Assembly (NCBI GenBank): GCA_963576735.1
Contig: OY755177.1
Location: 4,588,001 to 4,652,000 of the forward strand
Length of the DNA stretch: 64,000 bases
Direction of reading: 5' to 3'
Source of the DNA: Bedellia somnulentella
Lineage: Eukaryota > Arthropoda > Insecta > Lepidoptera > Bedelliidae
Positions 31,901 through 41,835 of the stretch are shown here, in pieces; position 1 is the first letter of the stretch, and the number at the start of each line of letters is the position of its first letter. Under the pieces are notes generated by a model. The model was not told the DNA's origin. It searched no databases and saw nothing but the letters and a program-made list of their open reading frames with translations. Made by a program: the position numbers and the translations under genes.

Positions 31901-32500
31901 TCGGAGATAAATAGCAACACCACCACCACGACCGTTTACACGATCGTTTCTGATAAGTTGAAATCCTGGTAGAGTGTAGGAGGCAGAAGGAAGACAAGGT
32001 TTTAGCCAAGATTCAGAAACAAGAATAGCATGAATACTTTTACTGTCAAAAGAAGACAACATATCTGTAAAGTGAGCTGGTATGCTTTGAGCGTTAATGT
32101 GAATGATATTTAAATTACTCTGAAGTGCAGAAAAGTGAGTATCCAACGTTTCGGCTAACGAAGGGATACTATAAAAACTACCACTAGTGTCTAAATCGTC
32201 GGAAGAAGAAAACGATTGGTAATCGTCACTAAAGTCATTATCACAGAGGTTTTGTTGCATTATAAGTTTCTAATATAATAAATAAATATGTCTAAACTAA
32301 TATATACCGTTATAAAATACCCTAAACTATAATTATCATACTTAGTATTAAAACAATAATACATACAGTGAACCATCACCTGCCAGCAGGGTGGATGGAT
32401 AAAACAAACAATATTTATATGCGAACTGACACGTAAACAGAACGCATTGTGGCTGCACAAACAAATTAAAAAAGAAAGGTATCTAAACAACAAATAAGAA
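28928..32500 (-). mobile_element. CR1/L2-like LINE, one long ORF intact
   Basis: Non-LTR retrotransposon on the minus strand. Its 3' end is a (tattc)n tail, seen as 'agaatagaatagaatag' at 28930-28946. The 3' untranslated part is 28928-29305 and the ORF is 29306-32260. The 5' limit is uncertain: no second ORF (gag-like ORF1) is found up to the hAT MITE at 32699, so the copy is either 5'-truncated or of a one-ORF type. The same 3' end occurs as a short insertion at 11141-11266. Confidence 0.88.
29306..32260 (-). CDS. LINE endonuclease / reverse transcriptase
   Basis: 984 codons without a stop, starting at the ATG at 32260. It nicks target DNA and reverse-transcribes the LINE RNA at the nick. 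N-terminal apurinic-type endonuclease: HINAQSI at about 54, SESWL at about 82, RGGGVAIYL at about 111, IMGDFN at about 188, SHHDLLYL at about 257. Reverse transcriptase: YRPISILPFLSKVLERL at about 543, FQSGFRPSHSSVTAL at about 577, LLDFSSAFNTVDF at about 612, AGVPQGGVLSPLLF at about 669 and catalytic YADD at about 700. A C-terminal region with RLQNFCIRFIFGL is usual for Jockey/CR1-group elements. The endonuclease motif GDFNTCL and the SHHD version of the SDH motif are slightly unusual. The frame is fully open, so the copy is young. Clade assignment (CR1/L2 versus a relative) is by general appearance only. Confidence 0.93.
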   Translation of the reverse strand: MQQNLCDNDFSDDYQSFSSSDDLDTSGSFYSIPSLAETLDTHFSALQSNLNIIHINAQSIPAHFTDMLSSFDSKSIHAILVSESWLKPCLPSASYTLPGFQLIRNDRVNGRGGGVAIYLRDHIPYSIISTSSQPPPSNAGEHLFIELALGHNKVLLGVYYSPSLLLNYFPSFEKLLEDLTPSYDHSIIMGDFNTCLKKGDFRSKSLVSIFQSSIFHILPLDATHNLPNCTPSLLYLIAVSSPNHVALHGQTPADAFSHHDLLYLSYKLRPPKNKSKILLQRSFGSIDLDRLRHDASNIDWTSCTTADTVDEQVNTFNTLLTALYDVHAPIKAVKMKHLPAPWLSTDIKNLLTKKARAKSKFKSRPTDVNKEKYVLIRNHCNRVCRDAQRHHIHESVENGNPAKIWKFLRSLGVGKSRQDSVPKDIDLKLLNNHFSSSSAFGGFQKAETLNYLSALPTPDHPPFNMCQFSDCDDNKNIISITSNAVGGDCISRKMILPILDIIVPVITKIFNNSISSGSFPTIWKEAQVTPIPKKVNPKSFSEYRPISILPFLSKVLERLVNRQLSDFLTKNDLLNPFQSGFRPSHSSVTALVKITDDIRLGMDKGLLTILALLDFSSAFNTVDFEILLALLRSLNISPTVIDWFRSYLLGRRQRIRIEESYSPWCELTAGVPQGGVLSPLLFAIFINSISLQLTSSYHLYADDLQIYTQANFDQLNMSINLINVDLQRILKWSEAYGLKVNPNKTQIIIVSSSRFISRIDYKSLPPILFDGTSIPFSPTVKNLMIMIDSTLSWVPQLEMVSRKMFASAGSLRRLRNFLPTATKTALAQSLLLPLLDYADTCYLDITEEQLNKLERLQNFCIRFIFGLRKYDHVSVYRTQLKWLPIRLRRNAHTLSLLHSILFNPATPFYLKERFQFLSSSHDLNLRSEHNLLLSIPSHSTNYYGFSFTVQAVQLWNALPVEIRQAKSQSIFKDMVKKHYLTETL

Positions 32501-32690
32501 TATTATGGCTTTAAGGAATTTAAATTGCCGAAAACGTAAAGTGCATAGAGAAGTCGCTCATTATTGAATTCAGTCTGTGTCTGCCAGGCAAGTAAATGAA
32601 AAACAAACAAATTGGAATAAACATAAGACACTGGCGAAAATAATGTGACTACTAGGTAGACGCCATTAACCAAAAATGAAAGATTACATT
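32501..32690. other. LINE 5' flank, unassigned
   Basis: Could be the 5' untranslated region of the LINE or plain flank. No motif decides this. Confidence 0.3.
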
Positions 32691-32698
32691 ATTTATTA

Positions 32699-33369
32699 CA
32701 GTGTTACAAAAGTTCCCGATTTATCGGGATATCTACCGATTTTGGCCTTTCCCTCCCGATATCCCGATTTAGTGCCCATATCTCCCGATTTTTGCATTTG
32801 ACATTAAAGTGATAGTTAATATAGCATTCTAAAGTCAGAAAACATCAAGAATCACCTAGTAAACCTAACCACGGGATTCTTACGCACTGGAATTCCCATA
32901 AAATACTCACATGGCCTTTTAACACGGCAGTGACGTCAATATACACAAAAAATATTACATCGAAACGCTTTGCAATAGAGTTCATTATTGTAAAATTATT
33001 TAACTTGTGAAAATTTCAATATTCTTGTTAAAATGCTAATCAATGGAATGAAAAACGGAATGTGTGGGTTCAATTCCTGCTATTGTCGAAATTTTTCTTT
33101 CCTTGATTGAACAGTACAATAATCCCCACATGAGGTTTCATGCCCAACAAAACCTAATTATTGTTGAAAAAATGATTACTAAAATTGTAAGCAAGAAGTG
33201 TTGCTAAAATGACACTACCTATATATTTTTATATACTTAAATAAATTACTTTAACTTGATTATTAACATAAAATACTGATGTTTTATTAAGACTAAAAAA
33301 TCTCCCGATTTCTCCCGATTTTTAACTGGAAAATTACCCGATTTTTTAACTTTCGCTTTTGCAACACTG
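32699..33369. mobile_element. hAT-type MITE
   Basis: 671 bp. Terminal inverted repeats are CAGTGTTACAAAAG on the left and, read inwards, CAGTGTTGCAAAAG on the right. The target-site duplication is a perfect 8-bp ATTTATTA (32691-32698 and 33370-33377), the size typical of hAT elements. Both subterminal regions are packed with a 'tcccgattt' word, for example near 32713, 32746-32775 and 33301-33345. There is no coding capacity. A SINE-C fragment is nested inside. Confidence 0.92.
33062..33150 (+). mobile_element. SINE-C fragment within the hAT MITE
   Basis: 'gtgggttcaattcctgc' (a decayed B box), then 'tgtcgaaatttttctttcc', then 'aataatccccacatgaggt', matching the 3' half of the 2.4-2.8 kb SINE-C. 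Confidence 0.8.
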
Positions 33370-33377
33370 ATTTATTA

Positions 33378-33769
33378 TCACAACAGACAAACAAAACACA
33401 ACAAGCAAAACTGAAAGTTTACACAAATATACTTTAATAAAACAATGTAAGGATAAATAGAACGGTTTCAAAAAGAAAATGTAATGTACTATGAGCGGCT
33501 CATAATTAACCTTTACACGTAAATTTTATCAGTTCTATAATTGGCAATGTATGAAGAACTAGTTTAGAAACCTACACTATCATTTTCGTCCGGTACGCAC
33601 GTAGTTATCATGAGGCGGTTAGAGGGGTTATTAGGGGCGCTCGCCTTATTGCACTATTTCTACTGCATCTTTTTTCTGCGCTGCGGCCTTTTATTGTGAA
33701 CTTAATGCTTTTTCCTCCAAGAACAGGAACCTACGCTTTATCTCCAAAACCACGATGATAATAACACAT
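33378..33769. other. no gene seen
   Basis: Unassigned AT-rich DNA. Confidence 0.4.
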
Positions 33770-33926
33770 TGCGTACCTCAATCTTTTCCCTTAGCATTAA
33801 CAACCTGATAAATTAACCACACATACGTCTTTAGAAAAGACAAATTAGTGAAGGCTGGACCCGCGATTCGAACCCTCATCGACTGAACGATAAGCGGTGT
33901 TCTACCCACTGAGCTATCACAGTTGC
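33770..33926 (-). mobile_element. SINE-B head fragment
   Basis: Reversed 5' half: 'aattaaccacacatacgtct', then 'gcgattcgaaccctc' (B box complement), then 'ctacccactgagctatcac' (A box complement). Confidence 0.85.
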
Positions 33927-34069
33927 TTGACTATGACAATAGCTATGTAGGCAATACGGTGGAACATGCTTACAAACGTACATGCATAAGTTGGTAAAAA
34001 ATGAAAAATATATTTGTTTACACCAATAATAACCTTACTTAATATGTACATTTTAAATTTAACTTATAG

Positions 34070-34250
34070 AGTAGGTTTAAGGCAGGCGTCCGTAGTATGA
34101 AGAATAAAAGAGCATGTATGAAAATATTGATGGATGTAAACGAAGCTAGAGAGGTTTGTCAGGATCGTACGAAGTGGCGGTCGATAGTCTCTGCCTACTC
34201 CAATGGCAACTAATGGCGTGAGTATATGTATGTATGTATGTAGTAGGTTT
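34070..34250 (+). mobile_element. LINE-F 3' fragment
   Basis: Carries the reverse transcriptase C-terminal coding tail (read as GVRSMKNKRACMK-like, with substitutions), then 'tggcgtgagtatatgtatg' and a (tatg)n tail ending near 34245. Strongly 5'-truncated. Confidence 0.82.
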
Positions 34251-34672
34251 AAGGTAAGAGATTTTTAATTTTCAATCATGACCCTTTCCTTGTTTTTTCA
34301 TTTCTTTTGCCATAGTTGGTTAAAAGTAACGTTAATAAGAATAGTTACTCATCAAAATAAACAATACAGATGTAAAACCGCAGTTAAAAATGTATAACAT
34401 TAATTATTTAACCAACTCCACAACCATCTTATTATTTTAATGAATTAATTTTAATGTGTGGTAAGTGGATAAAACTGTTAATACCGAACAAAGGGATTAT
34501 CGTACTATACATTATTTATTGATAGTGTTCTATATTCACCTATGAAATAATGAATAGAGGTAAAACACAAAATGAATACCACTTTACAAATAAACATTAA
34601 ATTATATTTAACATACCATAATCATTATCATAATCCATAGAATGATTACGAATTGAATCTGAAGTAACCAAT
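34251..34672. other. no gene seen
   Basis: AT-rich and unassigned. The end ('gaattgaatctgaagtaacc') resembles 36590-36605, the left edge of the second copy of the duplicated block. Confidence 0.35.
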
Positions 34673-34854
34673 TAGCTACGTCCACACTGTGCCTTTTTTT
34701 GTTCAATAAGGGCATGCGTCATAGCGCAGTCAACAGCGCACGTGAGGCATGCCCTTAATGCATGCGCGATGACAGTTGAAAGCGGAGCGCGCGCTGTGTT
34801 GCAAGTTATCCGGAGTCGGGTGGATTTCTGTGCGCCATAGCGTTCAACTACAAG

Positions 34855-34995
34855 ATGGTGGACGAAGAAAAAGATTTAACATTAAGTTTTATTGAAGATT
34901 ACAGAAGCTTTCCACAACTCTGGGATCCTAACAATAAACTTTACACGAATAAAGTAAAAAGGAACGATGGTTCTTTTTTTCTGGAATTTGTTATG
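34855..34995 (+). pseudogene. MADF-domain-like fragment in MITE
   Basis: From the ATG at 34855 about 47 codons read with no stop until the SINE-B insertion. The reading includes LSFIEDYRSFPQLWDP and KLYTNKVKR. This matches the first helices of MADF domains (a Myb/SANT-like DNA-binding fold found in the accessory protein of PIF/Harbinger transposons and in insect transcription factors). The remaining ~40 residues of a MADF domain are absent. Either a relic of the element's own DNA-binding ORF or a captured host exon. Confidence 0.6.
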
Positions 34996-35362
34996 ACCAG
35001 TGGGTAGAACACCCGCCCGAAAAACAGAAGGGCGTGAGTTCCAATCCTGGGACGGGCCTACACCAATTTGTCTTTTCTAAAGTCATATGTGTGGTTAATT
35101 TATCATGGTTGCTAACGGTGAGGGAAAACATCGTGAGGAAACCCACATGGCTGAGTTGTACTTAGTCATGTGACAGTGTATTCGTACAAAACGGCGATAG
35201 GCCTGCCCCCTATCACGTGAGTACACTGTCTAAGCAAAACGTGGGTACCTTCTCTGGAAACTAGATGGCACTTGCCATGTGAGCTCAGGAGTATTGGTAC
35301 CTCTGCCAACCCCTTCGGGGATAAACGGCGTGAACGTTTATGTTATGTTATGTTATGTTATG
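34996..35362 (+). mobile_element. SINE-B copy inside the MITE
   Basis: Begins within the A box ('accagtgggtagaacaccc'), continues through 'cctgggacgggcctacacc' and ends with '(ttatg)n' at 35340-35362. The 5' end is slightly truncated. The interior differs around 35260 ('ctctggaaactagatgg'). Confidence 0.9.
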
Positions 35363-35591
35363 ACCAAGTAAGCTGCATATATTCCCCCAAGTATAATATT
35401 GTCGTCGCACATGTTTTCAACAGAAACTCAAACTACAAATAAAGTATGGTGTTGGTTTCAATTAACGCATTCACTTATTGTAAGCGTCAATTGAAAGTTG
35501 AATAGAAAGATGAAGACGAAAGTTGAAGATGAAAAGGCACAGTGTGGACGTAGCTAATCAAGAAGAAGTTCTACCAATGCTCATACTTAAA

Positions 35592-35906
35592 CGTTATATC
35601 CATCGGTATATCCAAAAGGGTTGTCAGAGGTACTAATCCTTCTGAACGTCACGACACGAGACATTGTCACCTGGTGTTCAGAGTACTGGGTAGGTAATCT
35701 GAACGTTTTGCTTAGACGGTGTACTCATATGATATTACTGTCACATGACAAAGTACAAATTAGCCAAGTTGGTTAACAACAATGATAAATTAACCACACA
35801 TATGACTTTAGAAAAGACTAATTGGTACAGGCCCCGACCCGGGATATTAACCCACATCGTCTGCACGATATATGGTGCTCTACCCACAGAGCTATCACGG
35901 TTGCTA
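35592..35906 (-). mobile_element. SINE-B copy, diverged
   Basis: Reversed, from 'tccaaaagggttgtcagagg' to the A-box complement 'cacagagctatcacggttgc'. It splits copy 1 of the duplicated block: 'ttctaccaatgctc' lies just before it and 'gagtgaaactgttta' just after. Confidence 0.85.
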
Positions 35907-35936
35907 ATTAGCATGATTCTAATATTATACTAGAAT

Positions 35937-36490
35937 ATAGAGAGTGAAACTGTTTACAACACAAAATATAGAAAAATTCCCGAATTAGTCCATCAAAAAA
36001 ATTAGGCTAAACACTCAAAATTACCCTCAAAATGTCGAAGTTAAATGCGCTGAGATTCCAGTAGTAATGTGGGTTATCTGTCTGCTCAAAGTGCTTCGGC
36101 TTTCTTTCTTTCTTTCGCGTCTGTCGGCGGCTGCCAGCCCTAAGGGACAGTTGACTAATCATATGAGTTAATTGATTTTTAAATGTATGTCAATAGCAAT
36201 CGTTACGTTCCGCGAAGTAAGCGTGGTATTTTTTGGTTGTTTGATTCAGTTCTGAATTTCTTAACCGAGCCGGATTCGATAAGCGGTCCGGCCCGGTTAA
36301 GAGGATTCAGTACCGGAACTGAGCCTGAACCTGGTGATTCGAATCACCTCGCGGAGCTGGATCTACCCAAGCCTACAACAGACACATTAGCTCAGGCATT
36401 TGATACATACAATATTACTTTTCAAACTCGGCGGAACGCGGGGTCCTAGCGGTTTCGATTAGCGGAAATCGGATCTGGGTTCATTTGAAT
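35937..36490 (+). repeat. duplicated block, copy 1
   Basis: 35942-36161 and 36376-36490 correspond to copy 2 (36635-36962). Shared words include 'aggctaaacactcaaaat', 'gggttatctgtctgctc', 'caatattacttttcaaac' and 'ctagcggtttcgattagcgg'. The segment 36162-36375 is extra in this copy and gives the open frame at 36183-36449, which I do not think is a gene. Confidence 0.8.
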
Positions 36491-36634
36491 TGATAAAGGA
36501 CAGTTTATATCCAAAATAACCATCACTGTACTGTGAAAAATTACATCAGGTTAATTTAACAATACTATGATTAATAGAAATATTTTGAATCGAATCTGAT
36601 GTTTTAATTCTACCAATGCTCCATTATAAATCAG

Positions 36635-36962
36635 TGAGTGAAACTGTTTACAATGGAAAATATACCAGAATTCCAACAAAAATCCCGAATAAGCCCATCA
36701 AACAAATTAGGCTAAACACTCAAAATTGCCCTCAAAATGTCGAAGTTGAATGCGCCGTGATTCCAGTAGTAATGTGGGTTATCTGTCTGCTCAAAGTGCT
36801 TCGGCTTTCATTAGTCAACTGTCCCTTAGGGCTGGCAGCCGCCGACAGACACATTAGCTCTCGCATTTGATACATACAATATTACTTTTCAAACTCGGCG
36901 GAACGCGGGGTTCTAGCGGTTTCGATTAGCGGAAATTGGATCTGGGTTTATTTGAGTTTTTG
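36635..36962 (+). repeat. duplicated block, copy 2, with inverted core
   Basis: Same order as copy 1, but the ~43-bp piece 36809-36851 ('attagtcaactgtcccttag'...) is the reverse complement of 36119-36161 in copy 1. The following 36852-36962 matches 36384-36490. Confidence 0.8.
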
Positions 36963-37026
36963 ATGTATTTAAATTTTATCGTAAAAAGCACACGTATATG
37001 GGATGTGTGTGAGCCACGTTTTTGAA

Positions 37027-37280
37027 ACATACATACATACATATACTCACGGCTCTTAATCCCTAGAAGGGGTAGCCAGAGCTAAGGAATCAGAAATTCC
37101 TTAGCCACTTTTGGAAACGTGAGTGGGGAAATGATGGTAAAATAAAGGTTGTTTGTGATGGGTCTCCAACCGCATCGTCCAAAAATCCCTTAAAAGCCCC
37201 TGTACCGTTAGTCGCCTCTTACCGACACCCACCGGAAGAAATGGGGTAGTGCTATTCTATGCCGACACTACACAGCTAAT
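37027..37280 (-). mobile_element. SINE-A copy
   Basis: Reversed and well preserved. The tail appears as 'catacatacatacatatac', and the end is 'gccgacactacacagctaa'. Flanks 'tttttgaaaca' and 'tttttaaaca' may be the drifted target duplication. Confidence 0.92.
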
Positions 37281-37317
37281 TTTTAAACATATCTATTTAC
37301 TTAACATACATAACATA

Positions 37318-37630
37318 AACATAAACGTTCACGCCGAATATCCCCGAAGGGGTTGGCAGAGGTACTAATACTTCTGAACATCACGTGACTTTGTCACTCT
37401 ACCCACGTTCCACCTATCACCGTTTTGTACGAATACACTGTCACATGACTAAGTACAACTCAGCTATGTGGGTTTCCTCACAATGCTTTCCCTCACCGTT
37501 AACAGCCATGATTAATAAACCACACATATGTCTTTAGAAAAGACAAATTGGTGTAGGCCTGACCCGGGATTTAAACTAGTGTTCGTTTGCACGATAGCCG
37601 ATGTTCTACCCATTTAGCTATCACGGTTGA
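37318..37630 (-). mobile_element. SINE-B copy
   Basis: Reversed, from 'aacgttcacgccgaatatcc' to the A-box complement 'cccatttagctatcacggtt'. A short internal deletion lies around 37398-37410. Confidence 0.9.
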
Positions 37631-38570
37631 GTGTATCTATTTACACTTATATCTATTTTAATTAAACAGGCTTCAAACCGCCTGGTTAAGTCTAGAATAG
37701 AATATTCCTCTAAAACCTTTTGGTGTTTAAAGCTTTTAGTGTCTACATTGCCAATCTATCACTTAAGCCTTTTACAAGTTTGACCGACAAATTGGTGAAA
37801 GGAAACCGATGGATGAGGGCTGCACAACAACCGTTGTTGTTATACCAATAATGGAATCATATTTTTTAAGGAATATATATAACATAATTTGAATGTTTTT
37901 GTTCATGAAAACCTAATTTTCTTTCCTTTATTTATTAATATATTTAATAACTTAGTTAAACTGGGATGATATGGTATTATGAATTTAGAATTAAACACGA
38001 GACCTCCAGGTTGTGAGCCGGAAGAAAGCCTCTAACGGACATTTAAACGAAGTCAGTCAATAACAATCATACTCTTTACATTGAATTGAAAAGTTTAAAA
38101 TCTGTCCACACACATACAACGACTAAAACATAGTAAAATCTTCGTTTCCCGATGAAAACAAATAGTAAGCGAAATGAACCGTTCAAAACAAGTCAGGGAA
38201 GGCATTCGGCCGGAAACGCATGTCGGATGGTGTTGTTCCGATATGCGATATCGGATGTCCGACCCACGGATATCGGACCGGGCTCGACCTCCCGACAGTG
38301 CTGGAAATTCACTGACATTTCATTCTAAAACTTTATTGTGATGAATTTACTTTTTTAGCTGGAAAAGTTACGAGAGTTTTACAGAATCATAGACCCTTGA
38401 AGAATCAACATTTTTCATAAAAGAGTTAAATTTTTAGGCATCAAAGTACAATTTGGTTTTCTCATATCACAATTTTGTATTATCATTAGAGTCTATTGTA
38501 AAAATAGTTTTATTACATCTGAAATATAAGAAGAGACACTAGTTAAAGTAAATTATGTTTTACTTTTTAA
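37631..38570. other. no gene seen
   Basis: Unassigned. A small GC-rich patch with repeated 'tatcggatgtccgac'-like words lies at 38205-38300. No coding signal. Confidence 0.4.
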
Positions 38571-38581
38571 TACATCTATAA

Positions 38582-38978
38582 CCGGTCGCCCTTTAGGTTT
38601 AGCGTCAAGCAACCGTGATAGCCCAGTGGGTAGAACACTCGGTTATCGTGCAAACGACTAGTGTTCAAATTCTGGGTCGGGCCTACACCAATTTGTCTTT
38701 TCTAAAGACATATGTGTGGTTAATTTATCATGGTTGTTAACGGTGAGGGAAAACATCGTGAGGAAACCCACATGGCTGAGTTGTACTTAGTCATGTGACA
38801 GTGTATTCGTACAAAACGGCGATAGGCCTGCCCCCTATCACGTGAGTACACTGTCCATGCAAAACGTGGGTACTCTGAACACCAGGTGACAAAGTCACGT
38901 GATGTTCAGAAGTATTAGTACCTCTGCCAACCCCTTCGGGGATATTCGGCGTGAACGTTTATGTTATGTTATGTTATG
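38582..38978 (+). mobile_element. SINE-B reference copy, full length
   Basis: 397 bp between perfect 11-bp target-site duplications tacatctataa (38571-38581 and 38979-38989). Order: a leader, the tRNA-like head with A and B boxes, a conserved body ('gtgaggaaacccacatggct', 'acaaaacggcgataggcctg', 'aaccccttcggggatattcg'), and a (ttatg)n tail from 38959. Confidence 0.95.
38619..38672 (+). promoter_or_regulatory. SINE-B internal pol III promoter (A and B boxes)
   Basis: A box 'tagcccagtggg' at 38619-38630, one or two changes from TRGCNNAGYNGG. B box 'gttcaaattc' at 38663-38672, close to GGTTCGANNCC. The 32-base gap between the boxes is normal for a tRNA-derived promoter. Function is inferred from position. 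Confidence 0.7.
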
Positions 38979-38989
38979 TACATCTATAA

Positions 38990-39594
38990 ATCGCAAAAAG
39001 AGGAAGCCAAACCTCCGGAATTAGTATTTACAAGTACAAAATATTTATTTTATGATTTGCAATAAAGAGTTTTTCGTTTCCATCCCAAGCTTTTCTAGAA
39101 AATTATGTTCATACGCGTCAAAGACCCTAATCTATCATCACCCTAAATGTCATAAGGTGTGAGCACTTATACGAGTAGAGCAAACCTTAATTATTTTGTA
39201 AACTCCATTTATAAACGCTTCCGGTGTGAAGCTGGGCAATCTACTAGTGTTATATAAGCAACATAACACTATAAAAGTGGACAGTAAATGTTTGTCTGTA
39301 ATTTTCTTTAAAATTCTCTTGCTGGAAACCTGATTTCCCCCGAGTACGTCGAGCTTGTATCACATCGGGTTCTGATTTATATTCCACTTAGTGTTTTATG
39401 TATGACATAATATATCGGTGGGTCAGTCTTTTGAAATATAATGACTAATAAAACGTGATTTGAGGAAAATAAATCACAATCAATAAGTGGTTCCATCGGT
39501 TTTGTAATAATAGCTCTGAAAAATACTTTTTTTACAGGTCATCATCAGAATACCACCATTTAATAAATATTCTTTTTATGCTTCAATCAATCAA
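38990..39594. other. no gene seen
   Basis: AT-rich, unassigned. Confidence 0.4.
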
Positions 39595-39700
39595 TACGCG
39601 GAATATCTCTAAAGGTGTGGCAAAGTTATTTCTTAAGTATACTTCTGTTCTGAGCAGCACGTGACGTTAAAGTCACCTGATGTTCTGAGTAACCACCCTT
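39595..39700 (-). mobile_element. SINE-B 3' fragment, degenerate
   Basis: 'atctctaaaggtgtggcaa', then 'agtatacttctgttctgagc', then 'aaagtcacctgatgttctga'. Recognisable only by order against the reversed copies. Confidence 0.6.
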
Positions 39701-39967
39701 TGCACTTGGGTGCTATACCATCGTTTATTTAATGAACACTGTCAGAAATTTATGAGTTTGTATAACATTTGTCACGCTTTTAAATTGAAATACAAAGAGT
39801 ACATACAATATATCTTAAACGTGAAGGGGTTATTCTCACTAAATCGACAACAATAATTTGATCTTTATCTCTTCGGGTACCTACCTAGTACGATACCTCC
39901 GTTGTTTCGTTGGTTACGTCGACAAGTAAGCGCCATAATTACTATTGTCATATGCTTCATACATCTT

Positions 39968-40221
39968 GCCGTGGAGTGCCGGCTTAGAATGTCACTACCC
40001 CTTCCTACCTACGGGTGTTGTAAGAGGAAACTAATGATATGGGGCGTTTTTAAGTGGTTTTTCTGCGATGCGGTTAGGAACATCACCAAACGATACTTTA
40101 TTTCTACCATCATGTCCCAAATCATCAACTTCCAAATGTAGCTAAGAAGTTTCTAGCTCTGAAGCTCTGGCTACTCCTTTTTGGAATTTATGCCCATGAG
40201 TATATGTATGTATGTATGTAT
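39968..40221 (+). mobile_element. SINE-A copy, divergent subset
   Basis: 'gccgtggagtgccggctta' to 'gcccatgagtatatgtatg' plus tatg repeats. The 'cgtttttaagtggtttttc' region is typical of this subset. Confidence 0.9.
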
Positions 40222-40431
40222 GTTCATATTTTAAAGTTGAAAATATTTTACAAGCATTTAGAAAAAGTCTAAATGAAATTATCATTGTCGGTCTGAATAG
40301 TAAACTTCCAGCTGTATGGTTTTGTATATCAGATTCTTATTATATATTTATTTCTCTTTCATACTATCACTTATTATTATATCTAGAAAAATAATTAATA
40401 AGACTGTTAGAAATACAATTTAACATCAAGA

Positions 40432-41185
40432 AAACCAAAAAGCGGCCAAGAGCGAGATGGACTCGCTAATGAAGGGTTCCGTAGCAGCACTAGCAGCAGG
40501 TAGGTAACATAGTAATATACAAGTTTAAAATGTTTAGTTTAAAATGTTATTTACTTATCACTGATTTACTATAACAAAACAATGGTTCACGTTTTATGCG
40601 TAAGGCCTGTAATAGTAAAATTATTGTTATTTCAGTGAAATTAATAAATTAGGTAAGTAATTTGATTTATGACGTTTAAAAATAGAACTACTGGCTAGAT
40701 CTCATTTAAACCTATTTTCGTTAGTAGTTTATATAGTAATACACATCATATATTTTTTTCAGTTTTATCATGCCCATATTTTAGAAGTTACGGGGGGGGT
40801 GACACACATTTTACCACTTTGGAAAAGTCTCTCGCGCAAACTATTCAGTTTTAAAAAAAACGATATAAGAAACCTCAACATCATTTTCAAATACCTTTTG
40901 ATAGATACCCCACACGTATAGGTTTGATGAAAAAAAAAATTTTGAGTTTCAGTTCTATGTATGGGGAACCCTAAAAATTTTGTTCTTTTTTCAGATTTTA
41001 TTTTAAAATCTTAATGCAGTTTATAGAATACATCTACGCACCAATTTTCAATAATGTAGTTCTTATAGTTTCGGAATAAACTGGCTGTGACATACGGACG
41101 GACGGACGGACGGACGGACAGACAGACAGACATGACGAATCTATAAGGGTCCCGTTTTTGCCATTTGGCTACGGAACCCTAAAAA
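40432..41185 (+). repeat. repeat E, long lepidopteran-type element
   Basis: Opens with 'aaaagcggccaagagcgaga' and 'gaagggttccgtagcagc', closes with 'ccatttggctacggaaccc' plus 'taaaaag'. An (acgg)n then (acag)n microsatellite lies at 41096-41130. The same closing words appear near 57.8, 59.0 and 59.24 kb. It is a well-known dispersed repeat type in moth and butterfly DNA; the mobilising class is not evident. No ORF. Confidence 0.75.
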
Positions 41186-41209
41186 GAATACGTTGTGTAT
41201 ATATATCTT

Positions 41210-41292
41210 ATCCCCACAAAACTTCCAAAAGTGGCTGAGAAATTTCTTATTCCAAAGCTTCCGCCTTTTAGGGCTTTAGAGCCGTGTTTTTT
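41210..41292 (+). mobile_element. SINE-A 3' fragment
   Basis: 'ccccacaaaacttccaaaag', then 'tggctgagaaatttct', then 'ttagggctttagagccgtg'. No 5' half. Confidence 0.8.
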
Positions 41293-41634
41293 ACAACTAA
41301 GATTTAACTTAAACTAAGATTTGTTGTCCTGATTATGCATATAAAACTAAAAAAGTTCTACGTTTTTTTCAATGAATACCCTAGAATAATAGCTAACATG
41401 TTTTTCATCAACCTTGTCTGATGCAAAATATGAACGATGTTTCTCAGAATTTAATCAGTACTGACGTAAAGAAAATTTTGTATAAATTTTCAGACATTTT
41501 ATGTTTTCATATAGCAAAAAATTAATGTTTTCCAGTGGAAAAATTCGTTTTTAGTAGCATAATTTAATGCTTTTATCAATTATAATATGGGAATCATAAA
41601 ACATGATATTAAATGGAAATATTTACATACATAC

Positions 41635-41712
41635 ATATTCTCACGCCGTGAGTTTCCATTGGGGTAGGTGTAGACTGTCGATCGCCCCTTTGTATGATCC
41701 TGGCAAACCTAT
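41635..41712 (-). mobile_element. LINE-F 3' fragment
   Basis: Reversed tail: 'cattggggtaggtgtagac', 'cgatcgcccctttgta', 'gatcctggcaaacc'. Confidence 0.7.
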
Positions 41713-41835
41713 CTAGCTAGCTTCGTTCTTCTATTTTTAGATCAATCCTTTATTTTTAGATAATTATGTATTCAAAATATATTTCAAAGTTACAAGGGCA
41801 TTTTACTTATTTGCTACAATGCATGTCTTTTATTC

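Larger units (their letters stand above)
34674..35555 (+). mobile_element. MITE with 20-bp perfect inverted ends, PIF/Harbinger-like
   Basis: Starts AGCTACGTCCACACTGTGCC and ends with its exact reverse complement (35536-35555). Flanks read 'aatt' and 'aatc', so a TWA-type 3-bp target is possible but not proven. The left half is GC-rich ('gggcatgcgtcatagcgc', then 'gcatgcgcgatgacag') and carries the start of a MADF-like protein. A SINE-B is inserted at 34996-35362. Assignment to PIF/Harbinger rests on the MADF partner and on the end type only. Confidence 0.75.

Noticed and set aside
32260..32493. LINE ORF1 candidate, 77 codons
   Set aside because: Too short, hydrophobic, no zinc knuckle or coiled coil, and shares only the boundary base with the EN/RT ORF.
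36183..36449. 88-codon ORF with a proline/glutamate-rich stretch
   Set aside because: Lies partly in the segment unique to copy 1 and partly in the duplicated block; copy 2 does not preserve the frame.
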